From contig JAKLMB010000017.1 of NCBI GenBank assembly GCA_022813625.1, positions 744,001-808,000 of the forward strand: a DNA stretch of 64,000 nucleotides. Direction: 5' to 3'. Positions 22,226-32,249 of the stretch are shown here, piece after piece. Both the position numbers and the translations under genes were made by a program. Source of the stretch: Aaosphaeria pasadenensis. Lineage: Eukaryota > Ascomycota > Dothideomycetes > Pleosporales. Within the stretch, counting starts at the first letter, position 1. Every line of letters starts with the position of its first letter. Under the pieces are notes generated by a model. The model was not told where the DNA came from. It worked only from the letters and a program-made list of their open reading frames with translations, and made no database searches.

Positions 22226-25165
22226 TTATGGGTCCACCTCAACATTCCTTACTTGCCACTCGGTCAATGTCCTAAGAGACGACTTTGTGTGAGGATGTTG
22301 ATCTCCAAGAACCTGTTTGCTGAGCTGAATGCATGCTTCCATCAAGGAAAAGGCCTCCACGTCGCGACTTTGGCGCTCTAATGTAAGAGCGAGGTTATTC
22401 ATGCTGGCCAGCGTGGAAGGATGCCCCTCCCCAAGCACCCTCTTTCTAGTCTCCATTACTTGCACCTCCAGCTCTTCTGCCTCCTTCCACCGTAACGGCC
22501 CTTGTTTCGAATACATCAAAGCAAGGTTACTCATGCTGGTTAGCGTCTCTGGATGCTCCTCCCCAAGCACCCTCTTTCTAGTCTCCATTACTTGCACCTC
22601 CAGCTTTTCTGCCTCCTTCCACCGTAACGGCCCTTGTTTCAAATATATCAAAGCCAGGTTATTCATGCTGGATAACATGTTTGGATGCTCCTCCCCAAGC
22701 ACCCTCTTTTGCGTCTCTATTACTTGCACCTCTAGCTTTTCTGCCTCCTTCCAACGCCCTTGATTCCCACGTGTCGAAGCCAAGTTATGCATACTGATCA
22801 GCGTGGAAGGATGCTCCCCCCCAAGCACCCTCTTCCTCGTCTCCATTACTTGCACCTCCAGCTCTTCTGCCTCCTTCCACTGCCCTTTATGCCAATATAT
22901 CGATGCCAGGTTATTCATGCTGGTCAGCGTCTCTGGATGCTCCTCCCCAAACAACCTCTTTCTCAACTCTGTTACTTTCAGCCCCAGCTCTTCTGCCTCC
23001 TTCCACCGCCCTTGATCTTGATATATCAATGCCAGGTTATTCATACTGATCAGCGTGTCCGGATGCTCCTCCCCAAGCACCCTCTTCCTCGTCTCAATCA
23101 CTTGCACAAGCAGCTGCTCGGCCTCGTTGTATTGTCCATCAGAATGCAGCGAATTGGCATATTTCCGTAAGAGATTCAATCTGTCTCCGCCGTCAAGCCC
23201 AGCACGACTGTATGACAGAGCATGCTTGGCATGTGGAAGCAATCGTCTCCACTTGCTTCTACTCTGGTGATCGTCGTCTGGGAACACTCGATATAGCTGT
23301 GTAATAGCAGCCTGGGTCCATTGGCATAGCTGCCTCCGCTGTTGGAGCCACTCTCGCAGAGCGCGATGCACTAGTCGGTGAACATCAAGTGCAGAATCTG
23401 CAGGCCGCCTAGTAATAAGAGCATACCTGCTAATGATGTTGACCGCATTTTCCCTCTCTCTAGGCTTCTTTGCCGGTAGAAGATCGAGCGGAATGTCCTT
23501 TTGGGCGACGCAGGCGGTAAGAAACAGATAGTCCGCTGCAAGTGTATTACTACGTTGAATCTCATCTATGGAGATGAATAGCGTAGTAGCTACAGGATTC
23601 TTTGTAGTGCGCCCTTGTTCTTTGTCCTCGGACGGTTCGCCACTATGCTCAAGAGTGTGTTTGTTCTGCCTCTCTAAGAGTAACTGGTACTGCTGAAGCG
23701 CCACACCTGTAGTATTGATATAGGCTGCCGCTTGGACAATTGCTAGCGGGAGATATGATACCTCTTGTAACAGCAGGATCGCGGGCTGCTGCTCGCTTGC
23801 AGAAATCGGAATGTCCAGGTAGTTATCTAACATCCTTTTGGCCGCATCTGGTGTCAGTTCCTGTAGCTCTACAACGTTCTGCACTGCGACCCACGTCGCA
23901 GTGTTGATGTCAGTTGCTGTAAAAACGACAGAGCAGAGGTCAGACTGAGGTAGGTAGTCAGCCAAATCAACCTCTCGTGCCACTGCTAATTCACTAGACC
24001 CTCGGCCTATGTTCTCTGCGTTGTCAAAGATGAGCAGACATTGTCTTACACACTCTTCCCCTAGACGATGTTTAACAAGCTGCTTGATGTCCGCCTTCGC
24101 ATCGGCCCAGCCAGGAATGTCAAGCTTCTGAGCAATACTTGCATACGACTGATCAAGACTATCTACGTTGTTTGCATCAATCCAAAAGACTGAACAGTTC
24201 TTGTTCTTTTGTCTTGTTCTGTACGCAAGTTCAAGCGCTAGTTGTGACTTGCCTGTTCCCCCAGGTCCTATAATCGCCAACGTGGTAGCGGTACGCTTGT
24301 CGCCGAAGAGCTTCGCCTCTAGCTCAGCAAGCTGTGACTCTCGACCCACAAAATGGTCGTTTTGGGAGAACGGAATTATGGATGGTGCGCTACCAGTTGC
24401 TTCTATTTCAATCTGGAGTCGTCTGAGCGCATTCTCTCTTCCCTCGCGATAGGAGACTGGCATAGCGACATCTAGAATTCCAAGAAGGCAGTATACACTA
24501 TCTTCTTCCTCAGTCGTTTTGCGATTCTTGGCCCATGTCATTCGCTCACATGTGGTAAATTGGTCCAAGGGACAATTCCGTAATGCTGCAAGTGGAATAC
24601 CGGTAATCTCATGCACCAGCTGTTCAAGCGACTCTTTATTGCCGAGGCGCCATCCCTCGCAGGTAAAAAACTCAACTGATGCTGGCGCAATCAGCTCCTG
24701 AAGTGTCCAGCCTCGGGTGAACCATTCGCTCGCTCGGAGGCTTGCCTCCCACTCGTTACATTGATATGTGTCTGTCGCAGTAGGTACCAAAACATCTGAT
24801 AAGAACACGTAGCATCTTGTTGCATTTCTGTACCAACGAAACATCGAGTTAATCGCTCTTGACCGCTCGCGATTGTTCCATTTATCGATGCAGCATGTGT
24901 CGATCCAGAAGTACTGGAGGTTGTCTTCAGCCGCCTGTTTAGCGCAAAACTTCAGCTTCTGATAACCATCCTTCTTCTCTTTATAGGCTTCGCTCCCTAG
25001 GTCCTCGAATAGAAGCTCTGAATCTCCCCATCTATGCGAAAGGATGGCATATGGCGGGATAGGCTTCCCGTGGAAATTTGTCAAGACAGGTCTCCCAGAA
25101 GCATCGAGATGGAGAAGTCGCATGACGGCAATCTTGTTTGAGAGCGGGGGGGAGGCAAAAGTCAA
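22226..25165 (-). CDS. NLR-like protein: HET, NB-ARC and TPR repeats
   Basis: A single exon encodes up to 979 aa. Met15 (position 25123, MRLLHLDASG) is the start typical of this HET subfamily and may be the true one. Order of domains: HET at about 37-185 (PYAILSHRWGDSELLFEDL, YFWIDTCCIDKWNNRERSRA, RGWTLQELIAP); a P-loop ATPase at about 272-560 with GPGGTGKS at 300-307 and CLLIFDNAEN as Walker B; a helical spacer; then kinesin-light-chain-type TPRs from about 690 to 960. At least six repeats of 42-44 residues are nearly identical (RWKEAEELEVQVMETRKRVL). Two carry an extra P-L-R. In fungal NLRs the repeats sense a ligand, the NTPase oligomerises and the HET domain signals cell death. Confidence 0.93.
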   Translation of the reverse strand: MTFASPPLSNKIAVMRLLHLDASGRPVLTNFHGKPIPPYAILSHRWGDSELLFEDLGSEAYKEKKDGYQKLKFCAKQAAEDNLQYFWIDTCCIDKWNNRERSRAINSMFRWYRNATRCYVFLSDVLVPTATDTYQCNEWEASLRASEWFTRGWTLQELIAPASVEFFTCEGWRLGNKESLEQLVHEITGIPLAALRNCPLDQFTTCERMTWAKNRKTTEEEDSVYCLLGILDVAMPVSYREGRENALRRLQIEIEATGSAPSIIPFSQNDHFVGRESQLAELEAKLFGDKRTATTLAIIGPGGTGKSQLALELAYRTRQKNKNCSVFWIDANNVDSLDQSYASIAQKLDIPGWADAKADIKQLVKHRLGEECVRQCLLIFDNAENIGRGSSELAVAREVDLADYLPQSDLCSVVFTATDINTATWVAVQNVVELQELTPDAAKRMLDNYLDIPISASEQQPAILLLQEVSYLPLAIVQAAAYINTTGVALQQYQLLLERQNKHTLEHSGEPSEDKEQGRTTKNPVATTLFISIDEIQRSNTLAADYLFLTACVAQKDIPLDLLPAKKPRERENAVNIISRYALITRRPADSALDVHRLVHRALREWLQQRRQLCQWTQAAITQLYRVFPDDDHQSRSKWRRLLPHAKHALSYSRAGLDGGDRLNLLRKYANSLHSDGQYNEAEQLLVQVIETRKRVLGEEHPDTLISMNNLALIYQDQGRWKEAEELGLKVTELRKRLFGEEHPETLTSMNNLASIYWHKGQWKEAEELEVQVMETRKRVLGGEHPSTLISMHNLASTRGNQGRWKEAEKLEVQVIETQKRVLGEEHPNMLSSMNNLALIYLKQGPLRWKEAEKLEVQVMETRKRVLGEEHPETLTSMSNLALMYSKQGPLRWKEAEELEVQVMETRKRVLGEGHPSTLASMNNLALTLERQSRDVEAFSLMEACIQLSKQVLGDQHPHTKSSLRTLTEWQVRNVEVDP

Positions 25166-25406
25166 GAGCGATGGGCTTCCTTGGTTTAATCAAGATAGCT
25201 GCAATGCGATTATAGACAGCCGAAGTAGTCAGAGGATTATAATGCCCGTAGTGGGTTGTGAAGGCAGCTTGCCAAAGAAACGCGCCCGCAAAGGTGTCAG
25301 CCTGGCACAGCCCCCGCAGACACGCTTTCCGGCGATGCAAGAACCATCCCTCAGCCTACCAGCACTCTGTTGTCCTCATTGCACACAAGAAGGGTATTGT
25401 CACGGG
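25166..25406. other. NLR upstream region with repeat copy C
   Basis: This should contain the promoter of the HET-NB-ARC-TPR gene. From 25321 it is occupied by a diverged copy of sequence also present at 34691-34757, described separately. Confidence 0.45.
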
Positions 25407-25428
25407 TCAGGCTGTCCTTACGGCTGAC
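25321..25428 (+). repeat. dispersed repeat copy C (matches 34691-34815)
   Basis: The stretch 25321-25387 aligns with 34691-34757 with about seven differences, mostly C/T or G/A; both contain TCCCTCAGCCTACCAGCACT. After a deletion relative to the other copy, GGCTGTCCTTA reappears (25409-25419; compare 34796 onward). The copy abuts the broken end of the MOSC relic. Confidence 0.75.
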
Positions 25429-25805
25429 CATTTCTGGGCCCCTGAGGTTGATTGGTTGCTTAATTGGTCGGGGTCCTTGCCGTCGTGGCGTTGCTGCATA
25501 TTGCATCCCAGCCATATATGTATGAGCTCGTCCCTCCAATCGTCGTAATGCGAAGAGCAGTACTGCAGAAGCGCCTTGTCCAAGCCGCCGTGGTCGTGGA
25601 AGGCTTGCTGGTCGCCTTCACAGCCGAGCTTGTCGGCCTTTATCCGTTCGACGACGGGAGCTTTGTACATGGCGGATTGCATACCCGGGCCGAAGACGGG
25701 TTTGATGCGGCCTGTCCGCACTTCTTGAGTACACTGAGTGGCAGAGCGATTCCATTTGCCCTGTGGTCCTCGCCAATTGCCATTCTTGATGGTAGTTTCA
25801 TACAT
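25407..25805 (-). pseudogene. truncated MOSC-domain protein relic
   Basis: The frame from 25805 carries the N-terminal half of a MOSC domain: EVRTGRIKPVFGPGMQSAMY, then GCEGDQQAFHDHGGLDKALLQYC and SSHYDDW. These match the start of the YiiM-like fold, which in complete proteins continues for about 100 more residues to a conserved Cys that binds a molybdenum-cofactor-type sulphur group. Here the similarity stops after SSHYDDWRDELI; the rest of the frame is unrelated and runs into dispersed repeat copy C. I see no missing half nearby. This looks like a gene broken by rearrangement. Expression of the stub cannot be excluded. Intact MOSC proteins handle sulphur transfer or reduce N-hydroxylated compounds. 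Confidence 0.7.
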
Positions 25806-26025
25806 TTACTGAACATATTCTGCTTCAAATGCTAAGCAGCCACTCAACAAATTTACAGCTTGGAACTGAAAGAAAAGAAAAAGGTTGGCCCATAAACACG
25901 AGTATGTGGCTCCGAACACCATAGATGACACATGCCACCCCTATGCGACTAGTAGTATCCATTAGCGATGTGACATCAAAAAGATTTCTCCCATGGGCGT
26001 CTTTCCCAACTTTCGAGCCCGATAG

Positions 26026-29000
26026 CTAATCTGATAGGCCCATTCTCCTCTCGATCATCTGTTTGGCCCATGCGGATCCGGCCATTTTCACCAACGTCGG
26101 CTTCTTTCGAGAGTAACAGCAAAGCTCTGCTTCCAAGTGCATTTCCAAAGGCACCTCGCTCAGCTTGCAAGTCTTTTCCCACTCGACCAAGAGGCGGTTG
26201 ATTTCGGTCGCCATGGCAAAGAGTTCGTCTGAGACTTCGCTCGGAACAGTTGCCTTCCCAGACTCCATCGACTCGAATTGGTAGAGGTACGAATGCACGC
26301 CCGAAGCGAGCATCTTGAACGGCTGACCGTCAGCTTTGGGCAAATAGCTGTCTTTCATGGCTGGACTGTGCAGATAGCGAAGGTTTTGATCAACCATTAT
26401 GATACAATTTAGCTTGTCGTCGTCGTCAGAAGTCTCTCCCTTAGCCCGTGGCCACTTGGGAAAAACGTACCAAAACTCTCGGATACCCGCCAGCATGTTG
26501 AAAAGCTGCAAGCGACAGCTGTACAAGCTGTGGGATCTCATCGCGGGCGGAGTCGAGGGATGGGATCTCGCCGAATCGAGCGCCGCGAGCGCCGCCTGCC
26601 TGGCCTGAGCAGGTCGGTTTCCCTTTTCGTAGCATTGTGCCAAACGGGTCAATGTCGAATAGACGGGACCGCTTGGGCTGAGTTGGCATATCAGCTCGAG
26701 GTGACGCGCACCCGTCAACCATTCCTGTTCTTTGATGGCAATCTTGTAGAGCTCCATGTGCAGAAATAAGTTTGCAGGCGAGTCGTTTGTCGACCTGAGC
26801 TGCTTTTCCATTCCTTGTCGAAACTCGCTCCGCGCCTTTTCGGTGTTGCCTCCTGCGAGCTTCACCCCGGCCATGAGCGCGACAAACTCTGGCCGATTTT
26901 GAAAATTCTCCAAACCTTCGTTGTGATAGGCCGTCAATTTCTCTTTATCAGGCGCAAGATCTGAGATGGCATCGAGCTGAGTGTTGTTGTAGATGTTTTT
27001 CGCGAACGAGCTGAAGAATTTTGTGTCTTCTGGCTTTACAAATTTGAACCAGATAGCGTTTTTCACCTTGCCAGACCAAAATTCATGGACCTGGTCATTC
27101 TTCCACTCGGCAAGTTCTTTCTTGTCAAGGTCTTGCGCCCACGCCCAGTCCTCGGGTTTGGACGTAGACTTGGCATCTCCGTGGTCCACAAGAGCTTTCG
27201 CCATGGCCCAGTAGTTGAGGTTCTTCAGCACATCTCTTCGGATAGAACCTATTGCATCGTCATTGCTGCAAGGCTCATACCGGAGATTGCTCTTGAACAT
27301 CTCAAGAGCATGGGCAGGGTCCATATCGAGAGTGTGGACCGCTCGGAATGTCTTCGTTTCCATGTAAGAAATCTCCAAGTGACCGCTGTAGGTATTCCCC
27401 TGGGAGCGGTAAAACTCAACAGCGTCCAATGTGTGTTCAATCCACTCCCAGTCTGCGATTGGGGCGCCGTATTTCATCGCAAAGGCCAGTTTCATCGCCG
27501 AGTAGAGGACGCTCTCGTTGGTCGTCAGGAGAGAGGATTTTACATGACGAGCCAAATCTGCGACAAGGTATGGTCGTAGAACCATTCCGAGGTCCGGGAA
27601 ACGGTTCATAAGAGATGATAGTGAGATGATCAGTCTAGATACTGGCGATAGCGTTGGCTTTAGAATTTTTTGATCTTTCAAGTGGTTCTGAGCAATAATC
27701 ACAGCGGCCACAAAGTTCCATCGTCCATTGTCCTCCAATGCCCTGATTTTTTGATAATCGTGCAGGTGTTTTGGAACTCGAGCCATCGTACGTTTGACAT
27801 GATGCGCCTCCCAGATAAATCGGTAATCCACAATCGTCATAGCCAAGTCAAAGTTCTTTGGGAGCTCCTTAGAAAAAACTTGGAAGTAGCTTCGAAGCCA
27901 GATTGTCAAGACAGGATGGATCTTATAATACTCTGGACTATATTTCTCCGTCAGAAGAGTCTCCTTATCGACAGGGAAGATGAACCCCTTTTGCTCGAGC
28001 TTTCTCAACTTTTCGTCAACTTCGTCTGCATCCAGAAGTTTGATATCCTCGATGGATTTTTCGTTGATCATCTGCGCTTCTAATCGACGACAGAACAGGT
28101 CATCCTTGGAACCCAGTCGAGCCATGAACATGACAGCTTGGGGATCAATGACCCGCGGGAACATGCCATTCCAAAAACCCAACAAGAAGTCAAAACATCC
28201 CATCACTTGACTTGATGCAGTAGCGGAAGCGCGCCAGTCTTGCTGGAACGTTGTAATGTCGGCAAAGAATCTCGAGCCAAGTCCCTTCTTAGTTTCCTTC
28301 CATTGTTTTGCAACCATTTCGTGTATATCATCTTCGGCTGATGGAAGGACAGAGCCCGTAAGAAGCTCCTCGAAGACGGATCGTGGAGTAGCACCGGGAT
28401 ATCCCAGCGCAGGAAAGACCATCTCGATTGCCAGAGGATTTCCAGACACAATGGTCACCAGATGTTCCAGGTACATCTTAGTTTCGAAATCGTCGTACAA
28501 TTGAGGGCGGCGGGCAAACATGTCGGAGAGAACTCTGACTCCGTACTGGATGCCATGAATCAGCGGAAGGCCTCCAAGACTGTACCCTCCAATTTCATCA
28601 TGGCTGTTCCATCCGAATACTGTTGATTGCCGGTTCGAAAGTAGAACAAACGAATTTCCTGGTGAGAATCCTGGTCCATTCTCGTCCACAAGCATCTCCA
28701 GAAAATGACGTATGTTTTCCTGCGACTCAGTATCGCGACTGGCCAAAATATCTAGACTGTCCAAGATCAAAACGCAGGGGTGGAGGCGAAAGTAAGAAAT
28801 GACCGAATTCTTTGACTCTTCCCGACTGGAATCGGGATTTGCAATTATGTCGTCAACCAGCAGCACGATCTGATCGCTTCTCGACAAGTCTTCCCGGGTT
28901 GGGTCGAGCTGTGGCCTTTCCGTTGGATCGAAATCAATGTGTATAACATCTTGTACGAGTCCAGACGCTTTCCACCACCATGACAAGCGCCGAAGCAGGG

Positions 29001-30459
29001 CACTCTTGCCTATGCCGCCTGGGCCGTGGAGAAGAGTGATGGGGCAGATCTCAAGCACGGATTCGAGCTCCAAAAGATCAGAAGCTCTACCGACAAACTC
29101 CGATGGTACCAAAAAGTCCATGTATCCCATCATGATGTTCATCAGTTCCCCAATGGACTTGGACTCGACATTGTCCGGTTCTTTTGGGGCCAAAAATTGG
29201 CGAGAGTCAAAATTGGAGCTGCTGTACAATGTCGGGACAAAGAAGTCTGTGATTTCAATGTTCTGGCCGAGCGTTGCTTCCCGCTGCTGGGTTTCCTGGA
29301 GTTGGCGTCTCGCGCTTGTGACTGAATCTCCAAGACTCTCCCCATACACCAGAAGATGAAGGTACAGGAAACCAATGAAAAACTCTGTGCTCGAGTCCAT
29401 CGCGTTGAAGGACATGGCGACAACCGCGCCGAGGCCGTTGCGAATGAAGACGTCTGCCAAATTAGCAGACAGGCTGCCGTCGTCCAAGACTTTGGACGAT
29501 TCGCACGCGTTGACGACGGCAACCTGGACGCCATGTGTCGCCAAAGCTCGAGCAACCTCCTCGGCTTTGACCTTGTGTGGTCTTGATCTGTTCTTGCCTT
29601 TGCTACGGAGGAAGTTGAGAGTATATCTGCAGGTGTCTAACTTAGCCTCTAATCATCATGTTGAGGGGGGGAATAAGTATTCTGAGGAAGGCTGATATAC
29701 TTACTGGTTTTCCTCGACCTGACCATGCATGTCGAGATGAACAATCTGATAAAAACCTTTCTTCGCTGCTTCCAATTCCGACAACAGGCAACGCCAAGTT
29801 CCAGGTCTAATGACACGCAGGGCCGCTCGTTTGCTCACTCCGGGATATTTGGAGATGAGTTTTGCCAGTGGCCATGACACAAGACTGCTCGAAACATCCT
29901 GGGAGCCAGCAGGGCGAGCAGTGACCATCAGAATATTAAGAATTCCTCCTGAGACCTCCTCTTGGTGCTGTGTTGGCTGGATTGGAATCGCCTCCGATAG
30001 CTGAACAATCCGTTCAACTGAGCACGAGTCAAAAGTGGTTTCACACCATGCCCATACCAATTTGTCTTCGAGCACTTCCCAGGGATATGCGGCCAGAGGA
30101 ATCTTGCCATCAGAATTCATGTAAAATTTCACCCTTAAAATTGTCGACTTGGTGTCATTCAGACTTGTCAGGACAGCAAGGTCTTCTGCCAGACTTAACT
30201 TCAGTTCATCAAGTAAGCGGCGAGCTTCATCCGCCCTGGAAAGATTGAATGGGTCATCGCTCGCATGCTTTTCGAGGAACCACCGAATTGTCTCTCGATT
30301 CTTCGAATCGCAAAGCGCTTTGTTGCGGACTGTAATGGTTTTCTGCTCCAACTGTCGATCTCCTTGAGTGACGGTCACGGTCACGATAAAGGACGGCGCG
30401 TCAATGGTAAAATCTGGTGGCGTCGGGTGAGGCACGATTTCCAACGTAATCGACCCCAT
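26026..30459 (-). CDS. CHAT protease - P-loop NTPase (STAND) protein, NLR-like
   Basis: Exon 1 (30459-29705) and exon 2 (29626-26026) join in frame over a 78-nt intron (GTAAGT...CTGCAG) to about 1451 aa. The join falls inside the protease domain and produces HLDMHGQVEENQYTLNFLR. The CHAT (caspase/separase-like) domain has its likely catalytic His in QIVHLDMHG (about H245) and Cys in VAVVNACESSK (about C293). Next come SEFVGRASDLLELE and a P-loop GPGGIGKS (about 453-460), with Walker B CVLILDSLD (about 536-544). The long C-terminal half is helical and TPR-like without sharp repeats. Fungal NLRs of this type act as ligand-activated proteases. It is divergent from the gasdermin-like gene, its probable substrate. 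There is no membrane segment, so likely cytosolic. Confidence 0.87.
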
Positions 30460-30792
30460 TTGAGCAGATGAAAAATGGAGGAATGATCATCAGTATGAAA
30501 GTTGATTTATGAAAATGAGGTTCTCGTGCTCGCCTCCCATCTCGAGATATGGCAGACGGTGCAGCGGAAAGGCGCTAAAGTGCGGCTGAAAGTCACGTAC
30601 TTAGGAGGAGCTGAGCATTTGCGACAACTCTCCAACAAAAAAGCAAATATTGAACGCCTCCGTGACATTTAAGCCTCCCAGAGCCATTGCAAAAGAGTCT
30701 CAATTCACCTACTCGAGGCTAAAAGCTTTGCTGATACTTGAAGTCGACCAGAAGCAGAAGGCAAAAGAATGGGTAGTCTCTAGACACTCACG
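30460..30792. promoter_or_regulatory. bidirectional promoter between CHAT-NTPase and gasdermin-like genes
   Basis: 333 bp separate the two head-to-head start codons, short enough that the pair may be co-regulated. No known operator was recognised. The leader just before 30793 is purine-rich. Confidence 0.55.
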
Positions 30793-31647
30793 ATGTCAAA
30801 TGAGCCACAGTTTTATTTCCTCAAGCCTCCGGGCCTACCCATCTCGCAACGCGACAACCTGCTCGGTCGAATCGTGAAGAACTATGCGAACCCAACGGCA
30901 GATTACACCCCAAACGGCATCCCCAAGAACAACGTCGCGTTTCCAGCCCCGCCACTCAGCTCCGGCCTCAGGGATGCTACATCGGTCCTGAGCTCCTCCT
31001 CCCAGGCCACGGCCAAGGCGCTGATGACCTCCCTCGCCTCCCTGACGAAAGAGAAGGAACGCGACGGAAGCATCTCGTTCGAGAGCGAGACGCTGGAGGT
31101 GGTGCGCCTCCAGCAGCACGGCGACACCTTCGATCTGCTGAAAGCGACGCCTGAGGTGCGGGACAAGCTGGCCAAGTACGTGCGCATCGGCGGCAGGGCC
31201 TACTTCGTGGTCGGCCTGCTCATCTGGAAGGACGCCCGCTTCTCTGCCGGCGCCGGATCGAGCGAGAGGACGCTGGCGACGGCCAAGGTCCCCGTGGACG
31301 CTGCCGTGATGGCTGCCACGGGAGGCGTACCCGTGCCGATCGGGTCCGTCGAGCTGGACGTCGAGGGCTCAAGGTCGACGAAGAGCTCGCTGGACGCGAC
31401 GGCGGCGGGGGAGCAGATCATCGGCGTCGAATACAGGCTCATCAAGCGAGAGTTCTTTGGCATTGGCTCAACGGCAAAAGTTTCCGACTCGCAGGTTCGA
31501 TACGAAGGCGGAAAGTACTACGGCAAAGGTGCGAATGATGACGACGATGATGATGACGATAATGATGACGACGATGACGAAGGACCGGAAGACACTCTAA
31601 AAGGTATTACACTTACCGAAGAAGCCGTTGTAGGAAATGCATCTTAG
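30793..31647 (+). CDS. gasdermin-like pore-forming protein (fungal RCD-1/HET-Q1 type), predicted
   Basis: A single exon encodes 284 aa, close to the size of known fungal gasdermins (about 250-290 aa). Features that fit the family: an N-terminal strand region with LLGRIVKNYANPTADYTP; a central VRDKLAKYVRIGGRAYFVVG segment, the position of the conserved Y-x-[IV]-[TV]-G element; a long variable hairpin region (about 150-205); and IIGVEYRLIKREFF as a late strand. The C-terminal end (about 249-263) is almost all Asp, then a ~22-residue tail. In known fungal members a protease removes a short C-terminal piece to free the pore-forming part. The divergent CHAT-NTPase neighbour supports this reading. 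The assignment rests on my memory of family patterns, not a search; an unknown family remains possible. Codon use in the middle is notably GC-rich. Confidence 0.68.
   Translation: MSNEPQFYFLKPPGLPISQRDNLLGRIVKNYANPTADYTPNGIPKNNVAFPAPPLSSGLRDATSVLSSSSQATAKALMTSLASLTKEKERDGSISFESETLEVVRLQQHGDTFDLLKATPEVRDKLAKYVRIGGRAYFVVGLLIWKDARFSAGAGSSERTLATAKVPVDAAVMAATGGVPVPIGSVELDVEGSRSTKSSLDATAAGEQIIGVEYRLIKREFFGIGSTAKVSDSQVRYEGGKYYGKGANDDDDDDDDNDDDDDEGPEDTLKGITLTEEAVVGNAS
31531..31584 (+). repeat. GAY trinucleotide run encoding poly-Asp
   Basis: Imperfect GAT/GAC units encode the acidic linker near the end of the gasdermin-like protein. Mixed codons suggest it is not a fresh slippage product, though length may still vary between strains. 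Confidence 0.8.
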
Positions 31648-32249
31648 AGAATGAAGCAATTGCAATATAGACCGTCTCGATATACAAGAACCCCCCAGCT
31701 TAAGCGTCGTAGCGTTAGTTCGTGCTCTAGTAATAAACTAGCTAAATAACGAATGACTTGATTTTTATACAGATTACTAAAGCAACCATTCACCGTTTAG
31801 TATGACCTCCCTGAGCTTCAATGACAGTCCTGCAGCGTGTTCTCATCTCTGACAGAGAGCAGTATTGTTCAACTACTTACGCAACCTGTAATTTGATTCC
31901 TCAGTTCTACCTTTCAGATCTTGTATGATACTTTCCTCCAATATTTGAAACCACCTATTTCTACGAAGTTTGTTAGACGCATGTCCCGGTAATCACCCTG
32001 TTCTGGCTCGAGAGTCCGAAAATGGGACCCCCATCCCCCAGGGGTTTCTTGCTACTCACTCGTGTGAGAGAAATTAAAACAGCTTGGTAGCTATTGATAT
32101 TACTGCTTTCCCACTTGACGAGTCAGCTATGCGGGCGCCTATCAATGTGGTCGCCACCCATCCCGTACCGATCGCCATTACAGACTCCATTTCCTACCCA
32201 TTCTACGCATTGTTACTGAGGGCCTAGAGTGATACAACATACCATGTTA
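31648..32249. other. intergenic between convergent genes
   Basis: 602 bp between the 3' ends of the gasdermin-like and DUF3176 genes. It should contain both terminators. No gene, repeat or RNA was recognised. Confidence 0.45.

Noticed and set aside
22329..23170. Repetitive Ser/Cys-rich plus-strand frames
   Set aside because: They mirror the TPR repeats of the NLR on the other strand.
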